In this document: positions 7,865 through 16,137 of the stretch, piece after piece
How the letters are laid out: each line of letters begins with the position of its first letter
Numbering within the stretch: position 1 is the first letter of the stretch
DNA from: JASEGV01 sp947085405
Lineage (GTDB): Bacteria > Bacteroidota > Ignavibacteria > UBA10030 > BY39
DNA: 32,493 nt
Assembly: GCA_947085405.1 (NCBI GenBank)
Contig: CAMTWO010000012.1
Location: 1 to 32,493 of the forward strand
Direction: 5' to 3'
Translations under genes and position numbers: made by a program
The notes under the pieces: model-generated
What the model was told of the DNA's origin: nothing
The model's input: the letters and a program-made list of their open reading frames with translations, nothing else
Databases searched by the model: none

Positions 7865-9085
7865 TTATTCGTATCTCAACGCATCTATCGGATTCAGGCT
7901 TGCAGCTTTCCGAGCGGGATAGAAGCCGAAGAACACACCCACAGCCATCGAAAAGAAAACAGCTAAAACTACCGAACTACCGGATACGAATGTGGGCCAT
8001 CCGGCAAACTTTGAAATTAAACTCGATCCTCCGACACCTAACAAAATTCCAATAAATCCACCCAATAAACTTAACACGATTGCTTCCATTAAAAACTGTG
8101 ATAAAATATCCCGGCGGCGTGCACCTATCGACATTCGCACTCCGATTTCACGCGTCCGCTCGGTAACAGAAACTAACATAATATTCATAATTCCAATCCC
8201 ACCGACAATCAACGAAACAGAAGCGATGCTTCCCAATAGTATCGTCATAATTTTGGATGTTGCTGTAGCTGTTTCTGCGATATCAGTTTGGTTGCGTATC
8301 GTAAAATCGTTATCGTCCCACATTTGAAGGCGATGACGGACACGAAGCAAATTCGTTACCTCGTCCTGAGCTTGGAATATTTTATCTTTACTAACCGCCG
8401 AAATCATAATACCCCAAATAAAATTAATTCCAAGCAGACGCTTTTGAACAGTAGTATAAGGCGCCACCACGATATCATCTTGGTCTTGTCCCGAAACATT
8501 CTGACCTTTTGGTTTCATAGTTCCAACAACTTTGAATGGAACGTTTCGGATGCGAACCATCTGACCGATCGGGTCAGCACCTTGAAAAAGATTATCGGCA
8601 ACAGTTTTCCCCAACACACAAACTTTGGCAGTTGCCTTGATGTCGGCATCGGAAAAGAATTCGCCACTTTCAAGTTTCCAATCACGTATAGCAAAATAAT
8701 CGACTGAGCCGCCTTGTACCGACGAACTCCAATTCAAATTACCTGCAACAATTTGCGACGGTGCACGCAGCATCGGACTCATATATAACACCGAAGGACA
8801 TTGTTCCACGATTGCCTCAGCATCTTCGATAGTTAAAGTTGTAACACTTCCGGCGCCGCCACTTACACCACCGCGCGAAGTCGCCCCCGGGAAAATCATC
8901 AAAACATTTTGCCCTAAACTTGCGATCTGCGATTCAACAGAAAAAGAAGCTCCCTGCCCCACGGCAATCATCGCGATAACTGCGCCTACGCCGATAATAA
9001 TTCCAAGCATCGTTAACAGCGAACGCATTTTATTTCGTATCAGCGCATCAAAAGCAATTCTAAATATTTCTAACCATCGCATCAT
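7865..9085 (-). CDS. MacB/FtsX-family ABC transporter permease (no ATPase domain)
   Basis: This 406-residue inner-membrane protein has the four-helix MacB/FtsX layout: a first helix at about 19-42 ('TMLGIIIGVGAVIAMIAVG'), a large periplasmic core domain (about 45-270, MacB_PCD type), then three helices near 285-310, 335-360 and 372-395 ending in 'FYPARKAASLNPIDALRYE', the characteristic C-terminus of this family. Such permeases couple cytoplasmic ATP hydrolysis to periplasmic work on peptides, lipoproteins or drugs. The gene lies 27 nt downstream of a MacA-like adaptor, so the two form an operon. The ATP-binding subunit expected with a stand-alone permease is missing from this window and must be encoded elsewhere. 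Confidence 0.9.
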   Translation of the reverse strand: MMRWLEIFRIAFDALIRNKMRSLLTMLGIIIGVGAVIAMIAVGQGASFSVESQIASLGQNVLMIFPGATSRGGVSGGAGSVTTLTIEDAEAIVEQCPSVLYMSPMLRAPSQIVAGNLNWSSSVQGGSVDYFAIRDWKLESGEFFSDADIKATAKVCVLGKTVADNLFQGADPIGQMVRIRNVPFKVVGTMKPKGQNVSGQDQDDIVVAPYTTVQKRLLGINFIWGIMISAVSKDKIFQAQDEVTNLLRVRHRLQMWDDNDFTIRNQTDIAETATATSKIMTILLGSIASVSLIVGGIGIMNIMLVSVTERTREIGVRMSIGARRRDILSQFLMEAIVLSLLGGFIGILLGVGGSSLISKFAGWPTFVSGSSVVLAVFFSMAVGVFFGFYPARKAASLNPIDALRYE

Positions 9086-9112
9086 ATATAAATAACTTTC
9101 TTCAAAATATTT

Positions 9113-10459
9113 TTAGAAACCGGTTCGCCTGCCGCCAGTTGGACTTTGCGGGCTGAATGGATTTCGCTGAGCTTGCGTTGTAGCTGCCGCACTCATTTCC
9201 ATTCCGACAATAATTTCGTCGCCTTCTTTTAGAGGACCGCCTTTAACTTCAACAAAACGGTTATCGCTGATTCCGGTGCGAACTGGCATTGGTTTCAAAT
9301 TTTTATTTTCGTCCAATACCCAAACTCTTTGAATTTGGCGCATCCCACCTCGTCGTCCTTCGCCGCGCGGGGAACCACCGCCCATTCCTGAGCCGGGCAT
9401 AAAACCACCGCCGCCGCCACCGAAAGATTGCATACGTGGTTCACCGTTGCCGTGGCTTGCACTGTCGGGCGACTTATTTCCATTATTTGTGGTGTCTCTT
9501 GATTTAAATTTCTCCGCTATTTCTTTTTCAATTTTTTCTACTACATCGGCAGGGGGTTGGAACCGCAGGGCAAGCGCCGGAACTCGCAAAACATCGGTTT
9601 TCTCATTAACTAATATCGAAGCAGTTGCTGTCATTCCAGGCATAAGTTTCATATCCGGATTGGGAACTTCGATGATAACCGTATATGTAACAACATTTTG
9701 TATGTTTTGCGGTGAAAGCCGTACTTGCGTTACCTTACCTTTAAACTCGCGGTTTGGATGAGCATCGACAGTAAATGTAACCTCCTGCCCAACCTCGATG
9801 TTGCCTATATCGGCTTCGTCAACGTTTGCCTCCACCTGCATTTTTTTTAGATCGTGGGCAATCACAAAAAGTTTTGGCGCCTGTAAACTTGCGGCAACAG
9901 TCTGACCGACATCAACATCACGGGATATTACGACGCCATTTATTGGCGACCTGATTATTGAATAGCGGATGTTGACTTTTGCTCTATCGAGAGATGCTTG
10001 TGCCTGCTTAAGTTGTGCGAGTGAAGTTTCGTAGTTAGTTTGAGCTACATCCATCTCGGCTTGCGATACTAAATTTTTGTTGAAAAGTTCCTGCACTCTT
10101 TTCATAGCGCGGCGGGCTTCGTTCACCTGTGCCTGAACACGTTCCATATTCGCTTCCGATTCTTTTACCGAAGCGGCTAAAAATGTTGAATCAATTTGAG
10201 CAATTATTTGTCCGGCATAAACCTGACTGTTGAAATCGACATATATTTTTGAAAGCGTTCCGCTAACTTGCGAACCGACCTGAACAGTAGTTACCGGATT
10301 TACTGTGCCCGTTGCACGCACCTGGACGACTACATCGCCGCGTCCGACTTTTTCAGTGCGATATTTTATTTCTTCGGCAGAACTGCGAATGACAAAATAG
10401 TATAAAGCAGCGATTATGATTATTAATGCAGTTGATATGTATATTAGTTTTTTCTTCAT
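9113..10459 (-). CDS. MacA/HlyD-family periplasmic adaptor protein
   Basis: 448 residues. An N-terminal membrane anchor (about 5-25) is followed by 'GTVNPVTTVQVGSQVSGTLSKIYVDF', the biotinyl-lipoyl-like half motif, a coiled-coil hairpin (about 80-165), the returning lipoyl half 'IIRSPINGVVISRDVDVGQTV' and a beta-barrel region. It should link the MacB-like permease to an outer-membrane channel. Residues about 330-375 form an odd insert, rich in Ser/Asn then Gly ('GGGGGG...GSGMGGGSPRGEGRRGG'), between the barrel and the membrane-proximal domain; similar Gly-rich inserts occur in this family in FCB bacteria. It is first in the adaptor-permease pair; a 7-bp tandem repeat lies directly upstream. 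Confidence 0.9.
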   Translation of the reverse strand: MKKKLIYISTALIIIIAALYYFVIRSSAEEIKYRTEKVGRGDVVVQVRATGTVNPVTTVQVGSQVSGTLSKIYVDFNSQVYAGQIIAQIDSTFLAASVKESEANMERVQAQVNEARRAMKRVQELFNKNLVSQAEMDVAQTNYETSLAQLKQAQASLDRAKVNIRYSIIRSPINGVVISRDVDVGQTVAASLQAPKLFVIAHDLKKMQVEANVDEADIGNIEVGQEVTFTVDAHPNREFKGKVTQVRLSPQNIQNVVTYTVIIEVPNPDMKLMPGMTATASILVNEKTDVLRVPALALRFQPPADVVEKIEKEIAEKFKSRDTTNNGNKSPDSASHGNGEPRMQSFGGGGGGFMPGSGMGGGSPRGEGRRGGMRQIQRVWVLDENKNLKPMPVRTGISDNRFVEVKGGPLKEGDEIIVGMEMSAAATTQAQRNPFSPQSPTGGRRTGF

Positions 10460-10483
10460 TATAGAATAGTCGATTTATGATTT

Positions 10484-10542
10484 CAGTTTACAGTTTACAG
10501 TTTACAGTTTACAGTTTACAGTTTTCTGTTTTCTGTTTACAG
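10484..10542. repeat. Heptanucleotide tandem repeat (CAGTTTA)n
   Basis: Five perfect CAGTTTA units at 10484-10518 are followed by three degenerate ones (CAGTTTT, CTGTTTT, CTGTTTA) and a final CAG. It occupies the 105-bp gap between the aminopeptidase and the adaptor gene, where the promoter of the adaptor operon would be if it has its own. Copy number could vary by slippage. Confidence 0.9.
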
Positions 10543-10564
10543 ATTTAGGCGAACTCTCTAAGCT

Positions 10565-11524
10565 TTACGCTGTAAACTTTCCATCTTTCATAATTAATTT
10601 CTCGTCGAACCACACATCCGGATTTTTCACTAAACCATCAAGATGGCTTGCAACGCGAACGCTGCCGCCCATCGACTTGTTGTCGCCGAAAGCAATGTGA
10701 ATTGTCCCCATAACTTTCTCGTCTTCCAAGATTAGTCCGGTTAATATTGCTTTGTCGTTTGTGCCGATACCAAACTCTGCAACATTGCGCCCATCAAGCC
10801 CGTGCGGTTCCAAAAGTTTTACTAATTTTTCGGCTTCTTCGCCACCGGTTATTTCAGCAGCGTATCCATCTTTAACAACAATTTTTATAGGAGTTTTGAT
10901 CATTCCAACGCCAGCCATCGAACCATCAACTACAACAACGCCGTTCGATTTGCCTTCTTCGGGGGCGAGGTAAGCTTCACCGGTCGGTAAATTACCCCAC
11001 AACCCTTTTTCGCGAAACAATCCTGAACTTGCGTGAGCCGAGCGTCCTACAATCGGCATGGTGATATCAGTTCCACTTGGAGATGTTACACGAATTACTT
11101 TCGTCTTTTCCATCAACTCACAGAGCTTAAAAGTTCGCTCAGCAATTTTATGATAGTCGGCATTCATACAGCGAATCATAATTTCTTCAGTAACACCGGG
11201 CAAGGTTGCTATACGAACACCAAGCGCAGTAGCAAGACGGCGAGAGTCGGTATGAGTTAATGATTTTGAAGTCGGGCATAGCACAACGTCGAACTGCTTC
11301 ATTAATTCAGCGATTTGCTTTGGTGGTTCTTCGCCGTTAGTTTTGCGCGGCTGCATCTCGATGATGACTGATTCAGAGGCGCCTAATTTTTTAGCCGCCT
11401 GCCATAGCGAGTAGCCGATTTTGCGGAGTGGCTCATCGGTAACAACCAGGACAGTCTCGCCGTTTTGCAAGCCCATACAATCGCGTATTGCGATCTCGGA
11501 AGCGTTATCTAATTCGTTTTTCAT
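10565..11524 (-). CDS. M29-like (aminopeptidase T family) metallopeptidase
   Basis: The 319-residue protein has the C-terminal signature region of the thermophilic aminopeptidase/M29 superfamily: 'GNLPTGEAYLAPEEGKSNGVVVVDGSMAG', 'NVAEFGIGTN', 'EDEKVMGTIHIAFGDN' and 'SHLDGLVKNPDVWFDEKLIMKDG', which supply the Glu, His and Asp metal ligands. It probably removes N-terminal residues from peptides in the cytoplasm; there is no signal peptide. It is shorter than classical M29 enzymes (about 400), and the same fold includes NicX-type ring-cleaving dioxygenases, so substrate is not certain. It starts 36 nt after the MFS carrier gene, suggesting co-transcription with it. Confidence 0.8.
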   Translation of the reverse strand: MKNELDNASEIAIRDCMGLQNGETVLVVTDEPLRKIGYSLWQAAKKLGASESVIIEMQPRKTNGEEPPKQIAELMKQFDVVLCPTSKSLTHTDSRRLATALGVRIATLPGVTEEIMIRCMNADYHKIAERTFKLCELMEKTKVIRVTSPSGTDITMPIVGRSAHASSGLFREKGLWGNLPTGEAYLAPEEGKSNGVVVVDGSMAGVGMIKTPIKIVVKDGYAAEITGGEEAEKLVKLLEPHGLDGRNVAEFGIGTNDKAILTGLILEDEKVMGTIHIAFGDNKSMGGSVRVASHLDGLVKNPDVWFDEKLIMKDGKFTA

Positions 11525-11560
11525 ATAATTTCGACAATTATTTATTGAATAAGTTTAATT

Positions 11561-12859
11561 TTAATTAACTATTTTATGTGGAGTAGGTAATTCAAGTCCG
11601 TGCCCTGTAGGGCCTTTTTCTGTCCGGCGGAGCAAAAATGCGAACAACAAACCGAAGAAACCGAGAGTGGAAAAAATCCACATCCCTAAATTATAACCAT
11701 CCGGATTTGCAGCGCTCGCCCCCGATAGATCGTTTGAGTAACCGATCAACCAATTCATTCCTGCTAACCCGACCTGTTGTATTAAAGTCATCAAAGCATA
11801 AGCAGTACCTAATCGATTTTGAGGAACAATGTATGCAACCGAGGGCCACATCACAGCGGGAATTAATGAAAACGCAATTCCCATCATTGCTATAGGAACG
11901 AACAAAGAAACTCCCCCATAAGCCATCATCAGAAAAACGGGAACTAAAAGAAGCGAACCGAATGTCATTAATAAAGCGCGGTTTCCGATTTTATCTGCCA
12001 ACAATCCGAACAACGGTGTTGCGATCATAGCAGACATCGGAAGGATTGAATTTAAAAAACCACCGAACTCACGCGATGTGCCATGTGCCTCAATGAAAAA
12101 TTTTATTGCAAAACTCCGGAATGGAAAAATTGCAGAATAAAAAGTTATGCACAGGGCTACGATTAACCAGAACGATTTATTAAACTTAAACATATTCTTA
12201 ATATCTAAGCGATCGACTTCTCCCGCTTGAGCTAATTCATATTTTTTCTCTGCACGATTTTCTAATATCCAATAACCGACAGCGCCGATAATGCACATCA
12301 CAGAAATTATCGTTGCGATAAATAATGGATCCTGCCAATTAAGATAATACGATTGAAACAGAGTTGGAGAATTGTCGGCTGCTACCGATCCAAAACGTGC
12401 AATAGTTAAATTTATACCGAACGCAAAACTGAGTTCTTTTCCTTTGAACCATTTTGCCAATGCCGTTGTGATTGCAACAATTAAAGGTTCTGCACCTAAA
12501 CCGAGTAACAATCTTCCAAACATCATTACATAAAAATCGGATGAGAGTGCGGTAACACCGGCTGCTATAAAACATATTATCCCGAAAACCATTACAGATA
12601 ATTTTGTGCCGAACCGATCGATAACATAACCGCCTATAAGTAAAATTACGATTGCGGCAACGCTGTAAATTGAATATAATGTTCCGATATTTTCATCGGA
12701 GAATCCGATTTGGGATTTTAGCATATCGGCAATGGGAGCGATACTGTCATACACATAATAGTTGCCAAACATTGCTAAACTTATGAAAACGAGAACTATC
12801 CAACGATATGCTGCAGGTGGTTGCGGTTTAAGAATTTGGCTCGAGTTAAAGTTGTTCAT
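11561..12859 (-). CDS. Major facilitator superfamily transporter (MFSD1-like)
   Basis: 432 residues with about twelve predicted membrane helices in two halves joined by a charged cytoplasmic loop near residues 200-220 ('ENRAEKKYELAQAGEVDRLD'). The loop after helix 2 has the MFS motif 'GGYVIDRFGTK', and its counterpart in the second half is 'GLLADKIGNR'. The start of helix 1 ('LAMFGNYYVYDSIAPIADML') and 'LYSIYS' resemble the MFSD1 branch, whose animal member is a dipeptide carrier. With the aminopeptidase gene 36 nt downstream, uptake of small peptides is a reasonable guess, but the substrate is inferred only from context. Confidence 0.85.
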   Translation of the reverse strand: MNNFNSSQILKPQPPAAYRWIVLVFISLAMFGNYYVYDSIAPIADMLKSQIGFSDENIGTLYSIYSVAAIVILLIGGYVIDRFGTKLSVMVFGIICFIAAGVTALSSDFYVMMFGRLLLGLGAEPLIVAITTALAKWFKGKELSFAFGINLTIARFGSVAADNSPTLFQSYYLNWQDPLFIATIISVMCIIGAVGYWILENRAEKKYELAQAGEVDRLDIKNMFKFNKSFWLIVALCITFYSAIFPFRSFAIKFFIEAHGTSREFGGFLNSILPMSAMIATPLFGLLADKIGNRALLMTFGSLLLVPVFLMMAYGGVSLFVPIAMMGIAFSLIPAVMWPSVAYIVPQNRLGTAYALMTLIQQVGLAGMNWLIGYSNDLSGASAANPDGYNLGMWIFSTLGFFGLLFAFLLRRTEKGPTGHGLELPTPHKIVN

Positions 12860-12949
12860 TTCTTTGCTTGATTATTGATGAATAATTTATATGAAAATAG
12901 GAAAAATTCGAGGAATAAGCAAAGGGGGAATAGGTTTGGTGATTGGTTT

Positions 12950-13117
12950 CTATTTTAATCCTCGCTTCTTCTTTTCAATCAGAACCTGCGCATCTACCGG
13001 CGACGCACAAATGGAACATACATGGCGCCGCGTGGTTTCGTTGTAGTCTGGCTCACGCACTTGTTTGCAATTCGGGCATCGGACAACCAATGGTTTTTCT
13101 TCTTTGGGCTTTGCCAT
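12950..13117 (-). CDS. Small four-cysteine zinc-ribbon protein coupled to hsdM
   Basis: A 55-residue protein starting MAKPKEEKPLVVRC and ending KKKRGLK. Two CxxC knuckles, C14-P-N-C17 and C34-S-I-C37, are 16 residues apart and would bind one zinc ion; Lys/Arg-rich ends suggest nucleic-acid contact. Its ATG shares one base with the hsdM stop codon (TAATG at 13117), and AAGGA lies 5 nt upstream inside hsdM, so it is almost certainly translated by coupling. No stop or frame break occurs before TAG at 12950-12952. It ends the restriction operon, 90 nt before the MFS gene. Function unknown: it may assist the methyltransferase complex or be a regulator. Such short ORFs are often missed by automated annotation. 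Confidence 0.75.
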   Translation of the reverse strand: MAKPKEEKPLVVRCPNCKQVREPDYNETTRRHVCSICASPVDAQVLIEKKKRGLK

Positions 13118-14607
13118 TATTCCTTCTTACTATTAATCGAAACGATTATCTCTCGGAAATTTTCCAGCCCCGCTTCCAAATTTTCCACTATCTCTATCGC
13201 AAGTACATCCGGATCGGGAAGATTATCAAGATCTGCTAATGATTTATCTTTAATCCACGTAATGTCGAGACTTGTTTTATCACGATTGATTATTTCGTCG
13301 TAGGTAAACTTCCGCCAGCGTCCGTCTGGATTCGATTCACTCCACATCGCTTTTCGTTTGTTCCGATTCTTCGGATTATAGCATTCGATAAATTCCTGTA
13401 AATCTTCAAATTGCATCCGGTTTTTTTTGAGCGTGTGGTGTGTGTTGGTCCGGTAATCAAATATCCACACATCTTTCGTCCATGGTTCCTTTGCTGCGGG
13501 TTTGTTATCGAAGAACAGTACATTTGCTTTGACGCCGTTTGCATAAAATATTCCCGTTGATAAACGCAGTATGGTATGCAGATCGGTCTTATCTAATAAT
13601 TGCTTTCGGACTGTTTCGCCTGCACCTCCTTCAAACAGAACATTATCCGGCACGACAACCGCAGCTTTGCCGTCTGTTTTTAACATCGTGCGGATGTGTT
13701 GGACAAAGTTCAATTGCTTGTTGCTTGTCGTTACCCAAAAATCCTGACGATTGTAAGTAAGTTCTTCTTTTTCTTGCTCTCCTTCTTCGTTGGTAAAGGT
13801 CATACTGCTTTTCTTGCCAAACGGCGGATTTGCCAGTACATAATCGAATGTTTTGGAAGGAGAAGAAACCAATGCATCGGCAGATGAGATAAAGTTCTCG
13901 CTATCAATATCGCCGATGTTGTGCAGAAACAAGTTCATTAATGCAAGGCGACGTGTGCTCGCAACGATTTCATTTCCGTAAAATGTATTGTACTTCAAAA
14001 ACTTTCTTTGCTCTTTATCTAAATCCTGAGATGAGAGGAAATCATAGGCGGCAAGGAAGAACCCGCCCGTGCCGCATGCCGGATCGGCGATAGTCTTTTT
14101 GGGTTCGGGACGAACACATTGCACCATTGTTTTAATTAACGCACGCGGTGTAAAGTATTGTCCGGCTCCGCTTTTTGTATCTTCAGCATTCTTCTCCAAA
14201 AGCCCTTCGTAGATTTCCCCCTTAACATCTGCCGCCATTGTGCTCCATTGCTCTTTGTCTATCAGATCAATGAGGCGGGAAAGTTTTGCAGGGTCCTGGA
14301 TTTTGTTTTGGCTCTTGGTAAATATCTGACCGAGAATATTTTTTTCTTTGGCAAGATTGCGAAGCAAATTGTTGTAATGAGTTTCTAACGCCGCACCTTT
14401 GGGAGTTGTTAATGTATCCCACGTGTATTCTTTAGGGATTGGTAATTTTCTGTTATACGGCGGCTTGCTGTACTCATCTGCCATTTTAAGAAAAAGCAGA
14501 TAAGTGAGTTGTTCTAAGTAATCTCCGTACCCAACGCCGTCATCGCGGAGTGTGTTACAGAATGACCAGACTTTTTGGACGATACTTGATGTGTTTCCGT
14601 TGCTCAT
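13117..14607 (-). CDS. hsdM: Type I restriction-modification methyltransferase subunit
   Basis: The 496-residue HsdM has an N-terminal helical domain (about 8-140) and an N6-adenine methyltransferase domain. The S-adenosylmethionine-binding motif is D175-P-A-C-G-T-G-G and the catalytic motif IV is N260-P-P-F. It pairs with HsdS to methylate adenines in a bipartite recognition site and, with HsdR, completes the restriction complex. The start overlaps the stop of the upstream AlbA_2 gene by ATGA, and its own stop overlaps the zinc-ribbon start. Full length for the family with no lesion seen. The S-adenosylhomocysteine it makes would be cleared by the ahcY product encoded 8 kb away, though that link is general metabolism. 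Confidence 0.96.
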   Translation of the reverse strand: MSNGNTSSIVQKVWSFCNTLRDDGVGYGDYLEQLTYLLFLKMADEYSKPPYNRKLPIPKEYTWDTLTTPKGAALETHYNNLLRNLAKEKNILGQIFTKSQNKIQDPAKLSRLIDLIDKEQWSTMAADVKGEIYEGLLEKNAEDTKSGAGQYFTPRALIKTMVQCVRPEPKKTIADPACGTGGFFLAAYDFLSSQDLDKEQRKFLKYNTFYGNEIVASTRRLALMNLFLHNIGDIDSENFISSADALVSSPSKTFDYVLANPPFGKKSSMTFTNEEGEQEKEELTYNRQDFWVTTSNKQLNFVQHIRTMLKTDGKAAVVVPDNVLFEGGAGETVRKQLLDKTDLHTILRLSTGIFYANGVKANVLFFDNKPAAKEPWTKDVWIFDYRTNTHHTLKKNRMQFEDLQEFIECYNPKNRNKRKAMWSESNPDGRWRKFTYDEIINRDKTSLDITWIKDKSLADLDNLPDPDVLAIEIVENLEAGLENFREIIVSINSKKE

Positions 14608-16127
14608 TGTGTTAATTTCTTTTCCATTTGTTCAGTTAAATAATAACCACCGGTTTTGGGTGCTCCTTTAAATTCAATCAATCCAGCATTTTTCAATAAC
14701 GCCATATCTCTTTGTGCCGTTGCCCGCTCGATATTAAAATATTTAGTAATTTCTGGAAGTCGAATTTTTCCATTTTTGTAAATTAATGCTATTTCCCGCT
14801 TTAACCGTAATTTTACAGCATCATTTACAGCATCATTTACAGCATCATTTATTCCATCACTTATTCCCTCACTTAATCCCTCAACTACACCGCCATTTAC
14901 ACCGCCACTTACACCGCCACTTACACCGCCACCGGCGACCTTCTTTGCCATCATCTTTTCACTGATGGGGATAACCATCTTAAAAGTATTTCCTTCAATA
15001 AACTCTGGCGATCCTTTGCCGCCATATTCTTTTACAAAACGATTAACGTTTATGAAACCTGAGCCCAATTCTTCTACGAGACCTAATTGAATAAAGAATT
15101 TTGCAATAGTAGGATTTTTAGGGAACGGTGTAAATTTTCCAAGAATAATAGGACCGTGCCCGTTGGGATTATTTGCATTTTCAGTTTCAACACGGTCGGG
15201 ATGGATAACGAATGTCGCTGGATGTGCGTTGGTGTATTCCCGGTGAGCGAGGATGTTCGCAACAACTTCGTGAAATATATCTGTTCGAAGACTTTTGCGT
15301 TGATTACCTTCTTTATAGAATTTATCTGGTAAATGTTTGCCAACAAAGTCCATTAACTTATCATACGATTCTATCAGGTTGGTTTGGATATATTCGCGGT
15401 CGTCGTAACGATGGATATTCTTCACGCGAAGAATAGCATCGGTTTTATAATGAGGAAGTATTTGCTGTATCACCTCATCTTTACCAAACAATAACACTGC
15501 CGCGAGTGTGTAGCCCTCTTTACCGGATTGATAATCTTTTTTCCACAATCCCGCTTTCTCCAACATTTGTTTATCAGTTAAAGAAAGCCAGGGATGATTT
15601 GCAACATTGCTCTTTATAAGATTGCGAACTTTGGGGAAGAGATCTTGATTAAAATTTGTAAATCGAATTTTCGGATAAATTATCCCTTCGGTGTAATGCG
15701 TACGTTTGCGATTATAGATTTCTGCTATTTGTTGCGGCTGTTTTACAACAAAATCTCCATCAGCACTGCGGTCATACACAGCATTAGCTGATTTATGCAA
15801 TTGTGAGCTTGCCGGAACTTGAATGTGTATAATTATTTTTTTATTAACGGTATGGACCAATGGAAAAAGTATGTGGGGCGGATCGAGTTTGTTTGGATTA
15901 TTCGATAGCGTAACAATTTCTCTCGTAATTTTTTCTACAGCCGCTGGTTCAACTCCTTGTATTTCACCTTTGTCTGTAACTCCCAGCAATATGTCTCCGC
16001 CGTTACGATTGAGCATCGCACATATAGTATCAAATAAATATGTAGGCAATGCACGCATTGCTTCCTTAAACTCCAGACGGATGCCTTCTTTTTGTTTTAA
16101 TAATCGTTTTACTTGTTCGATGCTCAT
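14604..16127 (-). CDS. AlbA_2/Schlafen-type ATP-binding protein with tetrapeptide array (locus copy 2)
   Basis: 507 residues from the ATG at 16127; a longer frame opens at a TTG (16157) but overlaps hsdS and is less likely. The AlbA_2 (divergent AAA_4) domain is at about 5-130 ('RLEFKEAM...LNRNGGDILLGVTDKGEIQG'). A RecG-like/HATPase_c_4 region follows, with 'HEVVANILAHREY' and 'GSGFINVNRFVKEYGGKGSPEF'. Next are ten tandem tetrapeptides (GGVS to DAVK) and a winged helix-turn-helix ('KIRLPEITKYFNIERATAQRDMALLKNAGLIEF'). The family is usually described as a putative regulator or nucleic-acid-binding ATPase. It lies 10 nt after hsdS and overlaps hsdM by 4 nt, so it is an integral member of the restriction operon. 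Confidence 0.85.
   Translation of the reverse strand: MSIEQVKRLLKQKEGIRLEFKEAMRALPTYLFDTICAMLNRNGGDILLGVTDKGEIQGVEPAAVEKITREIVTLSNNPNKLDPPHILFPLVHTVNKKIIIHIQVPASSQLHKSANAVYDRSADGDFVVKQPQQIAEIYNRKRTHYTEGIIYPKIRFTNFNQDLFPKVRNLIKSNVANHPWLSLTDKQMLEKAGLWKKDYQSGKEGYTLAAVLLFGKDEVIQQILPHYKTDAILRVKNIHRYDDREYIQTNLIESYDKLMDFVGKHLPDKFYKEGNQRKSLRTDIFHEVVANILAHREYTNAHPATFVIHPDRVETENANNPNGHGPIILGKFTPFPKNPTIAKFFIQLGLVEELGSGFINVNRFVKEYGGKGSPEFIEGNTFKMVIPISEKMMAKKVAGGGVSGGVSGGVNGGVVEGLSEGISDGINDAVNDAVNDAVKLRLKREIALIYKNGKIRLPEITKYFNIERATAQRDMALLKNAGLIEFKGAPKTGGYYLTEQMEKKLTQ
14815..14934 (-). repeat. Ten 12-bp tandem units encoding tetrapeptides
   Basis: On the plus strand the units run ACAGCATCATTT three times, then ATTCCATCACTT, ATTCCCTCACTT, AATCCCTCAACT, ACACCGCCATTT, ACACCGCCACTT twice and ACACCGCCACCG. 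They encode, in protein order, GGVS, GGVS, GGVN, GGVV, EGLS, EGIS, DGIN, DAVN, DAVN, DAVK. The array is always in frame and forms the linker between the ATPase and winged-helix domains. Gain or loss of units by slippage would change linker length without shifting the frame. Confidence 0.95.
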
Positions 16128-16137
16128 ATATAAATTT

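Noticed and set aside
14815..14934. CRISPR-like array
   Set aside because: The 12-bp units are contiguous, lack spacers and stay in an open frame. The heptamer at 10484-10542 was excluded likewise.
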